64,000 bases of DNA, taken from positions 310,001-374,000 of the forward strand of contig JADNRX010000014.1 in assembly GCA_015501595.1 (NCBI GenBank), in the 5' to 3' direction. Of this stretch, positions 58,301 through 64,000 are shown in pieces. This DNA is from Hymenopellis radicata. Its lineage: Eukaryota; Basidiomycota; Agaricomycetes; Agaricales; Physalacriaceae. The position numbers and the translations under genes are program-made. Position 1 is the stretch's first letter. Each line of letters opens with the position of its first letter. Under the pieces are notes generated by a model that worked only from the letters and a program-made list of their open reading frames with translations, did no database searches and was not told the DNA's origin.

Positions 58301-58704
58301 AACCCTCCACAATCATACAATAACTACTCCTCCATGGGACCCGGTTTCAATAACGGTCCTCCCCGCGGCATGCCGCCTCAGATTTCCGGGAACCTAGCCC
58401 AACACCAATTAGCAGGGCTCGGACACCAGAACCTCATGGATCTGCGTAATCACAACATGAACCCTCCGAACATGCTCAACATCGGTGGTGGTCCTCTCAA
58501 CGCCGGGCGCGGAATGGGAGGCGGCTATCCAGGGCATGGGGGCAGCCATCTCTTCACAATATGCGACAACCGACTCAGCAACCTCCGCTTCCCTCTCATG
58601 TCGGCATGATGCCCCAGCAACACATGCCTCCGCCGCAAGACGCTCAGTCCGCCAATCTCATGGCACTTCTGTTGGGCCACCGCCCTAATGGCAGAGGCGA
58701 CTGA
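55369..58704 (+). CDS. 4E-T-like eIF4E-binding protein, RD-rich and Gln/His-rich
   Basis: Probable translational repressor. The N-terminus is acidic and Pro-rich (MSTVDNDAHQPESTPADELD), then RIYTRTQILALLKSPLVSPP / PNMPELKDWFG: a 4E-binding-like YxxxxIL element in a 4E-T-like setting. Next come DKFDRDRLALPLSNLRNKDR and a long Arg-Asp repeat stretch (DRDAEGDDSRRWRDDGRRDE), then EPAWMDTYVPSPTSSGILGG, GELDGIQAWKKGMKEKERAA, EIQLFKMMMKRE, WNDPLDPGMVKGSRFAKFFD (SRFxxxF element as in 4E-T), VDDLFAMI, a Gln/His tract and a Gly/Pro/Asn/Met-rich tail with a C-terminal ANLMALLLGHRPNGRGD. Introns at ~55590-55890 (several), ~56230-56345, ~56932-56980 and ~57672-57719. The last frame needs one extra G at 58538-58542. 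The family call is inference from short motifs. Confidence 0.55.
57790..57890 (+). repeat. CAG/CAT/CAA tract coding for a Gln/His-rich segment
   Basis: Interrupted CAG, CAA and CAT codons encode long Q and H runs inside the 4E-T-like gene. It is typical of length-variable prion-like segments in RNA-granule proteins. Confidence 0.8.
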
Positions 58705-61493
58705 GTTGTCACGCTCCATCGCTGAATCTCCGCTCATTTCTACCATTTCGCTCTTCCATGAGCAGTAAGGCTTCGCGTGAAGTATCGTACCGTCTCAAGC
58801 TGTATTGTACATCTAATGACATTGTTTATCGTAGAATGTTATACCCCTCAGACCGGAATTACATTTTACAAATAATGGTGCCGCGGAAACTAGAACTAGA
58901 TGTCATTCTTGAGGCACTAGGACAAGAACAAAGCAAGATATGTCCGAAAAACACGACGGGCGTACTTCATCAACACGATGCAAGCGCTGCGAATCGCACT
59001 TGAAATGCTGAGCTTCCCGAGTGTGGATGTCGACAAAGGAAAGGTTTGCTAAAAGGTGTTGTCCAGCATAGGAGATCGGTAGATCCTCTCGAGATCGCAT
59101 CCGCAGTTTCAGCGAGGAGACGGCGGGATGGACTCAAGATGGACTTGGAATCATAAAAGATTGAAACTCCTTTCAGGATGCGATCTTCGCTTTAATAGTG
59201 TGGACTGGCCTTTTGAAGTCCGTACTTCCCAAGCAGATCCCTTTTATATTCAAGGCTGAGTAATGTGCGAGGACTTCTTACTTCTTGCCGCAACTTCACA
59301 TGGCCCTCCTGCGAAACCGGTATATAGAAATGTAAAATAACGCGCCGGCTACTCTTGTCGCGTAACAAGGTACCTACCCAGTGGGGTAGCTCTAATCCAT
59401 GCCAGCGGAATCTGATAGCGCGCGTGGATATTGCACCAGATGACCTCTACATTGTCGGCTCACAGTTTGCGGGCCCTCCAAAGTCCTCCTCATCTTACAT
59501 CACTGAAGAGCTGAGTTCAAAAAGTTGCCAGGACTATAAGATAGATAGGACCTTGGGAATCAAGGGAAGGTTCTTGTCAGAATCAAGCGAACAACTTGAC
59601 GAGGTCTCCCAACAAACTCCCATGTCAGAGAACTCCATGCCATGCGGAGAAACCATTGCGGTCGCGGCGTTCGGGGCGGCTGGGTGAACTAAGGATAAAG
59701 TTGACGTGAAGAATGAACGGGTTCTCATCAGTGGAACTATTCGGAACCTAGTACTTTTGACACCAGAAGAGACACGAACGGGGACGAACAGTTGCGTATT
59801 ACGACCAGCGCAGGGGTGTTGACCGTTTTAAATGATATTGCATACGTGAGATGTCCAAATGAAAGACTCAAGTAAATGTCGCTCATACGTGATGGCTGAT
59901 AAGGCAGTGACTGATGGGAGGGTATGTAGTGAGTCCACGCTGCAAACGGGCTAAGGAAAGAGCCCTGAATCAGGAGAAGAATGCAGCTAGTTTGGACGTC
60001 TAAGAGCAGCGAAGAACGAGCGGGCGGCGTCGCGTTGTCGAATTAGTTGGGAATATATGTAGCCACGTCGACGCGAAGGAGGCTACCGTCGCCGTTTTTA
60101 CACATGATTTTACGTGAGGGGTTGAGGATGATGAAGCCATTTTGAGACAAGGCATATGCGGCTTACATAAAAAACGAGGCGAAATCTGACTTTATGGAAA
60201 GGCTGGTCCTTCGAAGTCACTGCCTGCAGGCAAGGAACGTGGACTCGAATCAGAGATGAATCAAAAGCCTATCGCCGAGCACGCATACCGCACCGAATTT
60301 ACCCTGAGGAGTGAGGCGTATAGGCGGAACACGCCTTGAACACGCCCACGTAGAAAAAGTTGAGGCGACGCAGCCGACACAATTTCTCTCCCCGCCGTCT
60401 CTTTTTATAGTGCTCATCGAGTGCTCCCTGGACACCGACCTGGCATACCTTCTTACTCTCTGCGCTCGAGGCACGCGCACTTAATTGTCGAGTCCTGTCA
60501 CAAGGAGGCGCTCGGCATCCCACTCACCTCAGTCACTCTTTTCCCTTGGGTTTTGCTGGTTACACCGTATAATTCTCCCTAATACGACCGGATACTGGTC
60601 AACATTCGTTTTAATCTTTGGATTCAAAGGTGCACTGGTGCGTGGTTGTCGATGGATACGGTGCAACGACTAATTTGTTGCTAGATATTCTCTGCATTGA
60701 ATCTGGTGAGCTGGGCGCTCTCTTGGTACACGGTCCGTACTGACGACGAACTCGCAGAAACAGTACTTTTTCAAGTCTTTATTGCAAGGTGAGAACTACG
60801 TCATTTTGCTCAACGATATAAAACGTGGTTACCCGGGGTCGGATCGATCTGTTCTGTTATGTTCACGGGTTGTGCGGGATTTGGCTGTGGAATATCAGAC
60901 GGTGGCGTCTGTGTTGCGGGTCGTTATGGCAGGGTACGAAATGCCCAGCCACCGGCGCCGCGGGAATGAATGACACGGCAGAGTGGCTCAGCTCAGCCAT
61001 GCAGCGAAGATGCAGGGCATGATCTCAATGATGAGCGCTGATAACCGGTGCTCATTGGACCCCAGACATCGCCGGTGCTTTTCGAGTTCCTAGTTTTGTT
61101 CTCTATTCCCCTTCTCTTTCTCATCGTTGTCCTCGTCGACACGCTTTTTTTTTTCACTTTCACGACCTTGGACGCTAACCACGACGTTCTTCAGTGCATA
61201 TACTCGCAGCACAGGCACACGCTTCACTGACGTCGTTGCCGCCGTCGCATGAATTGCAATTTCTATCCTGTGAGTTCTTGTCGCGTCACTGTCTCTTTTG
61301 TTGTACGCTCTGCTCGTGTTTTATGTCGCGTGGCGCCGTGTTCGAGCCGTATTTGGCATGCAAACCGCGTCTCTGGTCAACCACCACGATCGTGCGTGAA
61401 TGGTGCCAACGGTGTCCACTGCGCTGCCCTGTATATCCTGTATACTCGCCTTTCTGTTTCTTTCTGTATCTTGTTCCAACCTCTGCTCTCTTC
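58705..61493. other. Gene-poor 2.8-kb region upstream of the G1 cyclin
   Basis: No frame over 110 codons and none with a recognisable domain. The right end (61085-61490) is strongly pyrimidine-rich (CCTTCTCTTTCTC, T10 at ~61145) and looks like the core promoter and long 5' leader of the cyclin gene. A TTTTTATAG word lies near 60410. Around 59355-59687 there is a 110-codon frame with an unremarkable composition. I see no transposon ends. Confidence 0.5.
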
Positions 61494-62906
61494 ATGTCGT
61501 CTTCACGCGCTTACCCGTTCTCTCCCGCGCCCGCCAGTCACCCAATCGAACTTCCATCCATCTCGGCTCTTACAGAAATGAAGGAACCATCCAACAAACC
61601 GTCCCGCCTTTCCCTTGTCTACCCCAAGAAACGTCCGTCGCCACACGGCGTGTCCAAGAAGACCCCACGACGCTCTCCGCGATCCTCCAGGACGGCCATC
61701 ACAGCGCACCTACACCCTCGGCGAGAAGGCGTGTTCGTGGAAGAAGAATACCAGGACGACATTCGCTGCTATATGCATCAGATGGAGGTGTGTACCGTTT
61801 CCCACTTCTAGCAACGGTAAATGACAGCTGAACATTGTCTTCAGTCCTGCACAATGTCGTCTTTACAGTCGATGGACCAACAACCAGAAATCAGGTGGCA
61901 TATGCGTCCTTGTCTCGTCGATTTTCTGGTCGAAGTCCACTTCAGCTTCCGTCTTCGCCCCGAGACCCTGTACCTCGCCCTCAACATCATCGATCGCTAC
62001 GTCTCGCGCCGCATAGTCTATGTAAAACATTATCAACTTGTTGGCTGCGCAGCATTGTGGATAGCCGCCAAATTCGAGGATGCAAAGGACCGCGTTCCAA
62101 CGGTACAGGATCTCGTCCAAATGTGCCATGACACATACGAGGAATCCGCCTTCATACAAATGGAGGGTCACGTTCTCTCTACTATCCAGTGGACACTTGG
62201 CCATCCGACTGCCGAGGCCTGGCTTCGTCTCATGTGTTGTGGTCCGTGCTTGGAAGATCCGAAAGTACAGCACGTCGCGCGGTTTCTCATGGAAATTACC
62301 CTGTTCTACCGCGAATTCGTCCGATTCCCTCCCTCCTGCATTGCTTTAGCCTCCCTCACCCTGGCGCGATATCTCTGCGGAAAGCCGCGGCGACTATGGG
62401 AAGAGAACGAGGAGAGTTTGGATGTCGTCGAGCTCCTTGACGAGCGCCTTGCGAAGCACGTCAATGACCTGTCGGAGACCTTGGTTAAGAAATACTCTTA
62501 TGCTTTCTACTCCAAGGCCGCAACGTTCGTAGTTCACTACTACCTCCAAGGCGGCCACTTCTCTCGCCAATCGTCTTCTCCATTCCCAGTCACACCTACC
62601 CGCGGCTCCTCAGCATCCCCAATGAGCACGCCAATGAGCGCGTCAACGTCTACGTCGGATAATTCGGACGACTTCCCTCTAACCCCTTCGACCCCAGCTG
62701 TCCTCTCAAGCGAGCCTTACATATCAAGTGATGTATACATGGACTTCAACTCAGATGACAAGGAGAACATGCCGTCTACTACGGAGCCCGTACAGGGCAA
62801 GCAGAACATGGATGTCCCTCCTGAATACCTCCCGCATGACTTTGTAACATTTGGACGGTCCGCCCTCCACAATCGCAATGTCTCGCCACAGTTCTCGTTC
62901 TCATAG
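61494..62906 (+). CDS. G1/S cyclin, Cln type
   Basis: Cyclin that drives Start with the main CDK. N-terminal basic Ser/Pro region (MSSSRAYPFSPAPASHPIEL, KKTPRRSPRSSRTAIT), then YQDDIRCYMHQME. After intron ~61787-61842 comes the cyclin box: SMDQQPEIRWHMRPCLVDFL, LRPETLYLALNIIDRYVSRR, YVKHYQLVGCAALWIAAKFE, DRVPTVQDLVQMCHDTYEES, FIQMEGHVLSTIQWTLGHPT. A second fold-like region has PPSCIALASLTLARYLCGKP. The tail is Ser/Thr/Pro-rich with SP/TP sites and SDDKENMP, fitting phosphorylation-driven turnover. Start chosen at ATG 61494 (MSSS); the same frame stays open upstream from 61194, so a longer N-terminus is possible. Confidence 0.88.
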
Positions 62907-63795
62907 CGCATACAAACTCGCAACCACAACCACTTGTATTCTCGCATCATCAACCTCGCCACCGAATTCGTATTCAAAAGTTTTCAATACAGCAAAATGT
63001 AATATCATCATCCACGTCGCTCGCATCCGACACTCGCAATCTGCAACTGTTTCTACCATACCATCATATGCATCACTTTCCCTTGCAATTGTTTCCAACA
63101 CCATCATCCCGCATTATCATCGTCCATCATCGCTATTATACATTGGCAGGTGTACACCCTACCGGGAGGATTCTGGGTTGTTATGTGGGCACGAGAATGT
63201 ACTTGTACATCTCTCTCTCGTCTAATATTCCGATCTCTCGCTCGCCACATTCACTTGTGGAGGGCTCACTACTCGGTCCGCATACTACCCGCTCCTCGAC
63301 GCCAATTTCGTGACCCATTAACATTCTTTTTGCCCGTTACCTATCACCTATGCATTCCACCACCGCCCCCGCCCCTTCATTCGTTGTTGATTACCCGCGT
63401 CAGCGTACAATTATTCAATTGTGTTTATATTATTCTTCAATTTATCTGTCCTCGCCTCCGGAACCAGACACATTTTGGGTTTCAATGCATTAGACACTGT
63501 TGTTTCAAGTACCATATCGCATTCTCTTTCTGTACATAATTTTTCTCATTCCTATTTTCCTGTCATTCCAGCACGCGCATTCGACCTGTTGCAATACTCC
63601 GCCCCTTTATCGAACAAGTCCAACTGTGTCCTTAGCAAATCAACTCGTATTTATGTATTATCCTCATCTGGTCGACTTCAAGTCACGCAACGCAATACAA
63701 GAATGAAGGGTAAGTAATTGGTGTTCTGTACCATTTCGTTACATTATACATAGTTTAAACATACACTTCTGTTCAGCATCCGCTCCAGAGAGCCC
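62907..63795. other. Cyclin 3' region, pyrimidine-rich, no gene seen
   Basis: About 890 bp, rich in C and T, holding the cyclin 3' untranslated region. Frames up to 129 codons exist but have Ser/His/Cys-rich random-like composition. No domain recognised. Confidence 0.5.
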
Positions 63796-64000
63796 TCACT
63801 CGAGAGCCCATGAGTCGCCGTCCTTCTTGATTCCAACAGGGCGCTTCTCATCCAAACTTATACGGCCCGCGTTCAGGATGGCAGTGGTGAGTACAGTGTT
63901 GAGGATTGTTGGTAGACCGTGACGATCGTAATCTTCGGGCGTTGTCAAGCCAGCGTTGACGCTACGCGCAGCATCGATGAACTTTTCAATGGAGACGTAT
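63796..64000 (-). CDS. C-terminal part of an unrecognised enzyme-like protein (runs off the right edge)
   Basis: A 67-residue open frame from the edge to TGA at 63796: YVSIEKFIDAARSVNAGLTT, PEDYDRHGLPTILNTVLTTA, ILNAGRISLDEKRPVGIKKD, GDSWALE. Regular helix/loop pattern and good composition support a real 3' exon. I cannot assign the family. Upstream coding sequence is outside the window. Confidence 0.5.
   Translation of the reverse strand, partial: YVSIEKFIDAARSVNAGLTTPEDYDRHGLPTILNTVLTTAILNAGRISLDEKRPVGIKKDGDSWALE

Noticed and set aside
63703..63890. Plus-strand ATG followed by consensus GTAAGT..TTCAG and GTGAGT sites
   Set aside because: Splice-like signals exist, but the minus-strand frame over the same bases looks far more like protein, and the plus exon would be short and Ser/Pro-rich. 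Chance is more likely.

Overview
The window looks like nuclear DNA of a filamentous basidiomycete, most likely an Agaricomycete. Genes are densely packed on both strands. They are split by many introns of about 45-60 nt with GT..AG ends and CTNAC-like branch sites. The recognisable proteins are the eukaryotic housekeeping set, mixed with families typical of mushroom-forming fungi: a DUF6593-like protein, an alginate-lyase-fold secreted enzyme, long Ser/Pro-rich regulators and a Cln-type G1 cyclin. No rRNA, tRNA, CRISPR or prokaryote-style operon was seen.

Layout: 1-8.6 kb holds CBF5/dyskerin (cut by the left edge), a divergent CDK11-like kinase, a Rap1-type BRCT/Myb telomere protein and a large CNH + GYF protein. 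8.9-15.9 kb is a metabolic block: D-2-hydroxyglutarate dehydrogenase, an acyl-CoA ligase and a secreted alginate-lyase-like enzyme. 16-22.5 kb holds a Rab5/Vps21 GTPase, an arrestin-related adaptor, a gene remnant beside a GTACGG-rich repeat island, a DUF6593-like gene and an unknown Ser-rich protein. 22.9-30.4 kb holds an unknown helical protein, Pol III subunit RPC5/Rpc37, a multi-TM protein and a signal-peptide surface protein. 30.5-45.5 kb holds cyclin H, a DUF1764 protein, the SWI/SNF ARID subunit Swi1, a DHX29-type helicase, a tubulin-tyrosine-ligase-like protein, a small alpha/beta-hydrolase-like protein, Mmm1 and Rpb8. 45.6-58.7 kb holds an unknown protein with a repeated VFG motif, a Sec7-PH Arf GEF, Pescadillo, SmD2 and a 4E-T-like protein. 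59-64 kb is a long gene-poor stretch, then a G1 cyclin and a partial gene at the right edge.

Functionally the window mixes transcription and RNA machinery (cyclin H, CDK11, Swi1, Rpb8, RPC5, SmD2), ribosome and translation factors (CBF5, PES1, DHX29, 4E-T-like) and membrane traffic (Rab5, ART, Sec7 GEF, Mmm1). Many neighbours are divergent pairs sharing roughly 90-200 bp promoters.

One point affects every gene model. At least fifteen coding regions or exons change frame by exactly one base, nearly always as a missing base in a short G or C run, while protein similarity continues unbroken on both sides. I read this as consensus sequence error rather than pseudogenisation. Coordinates below run from first to last coding base and include introns. 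Several starts are uncertain and are marked so.
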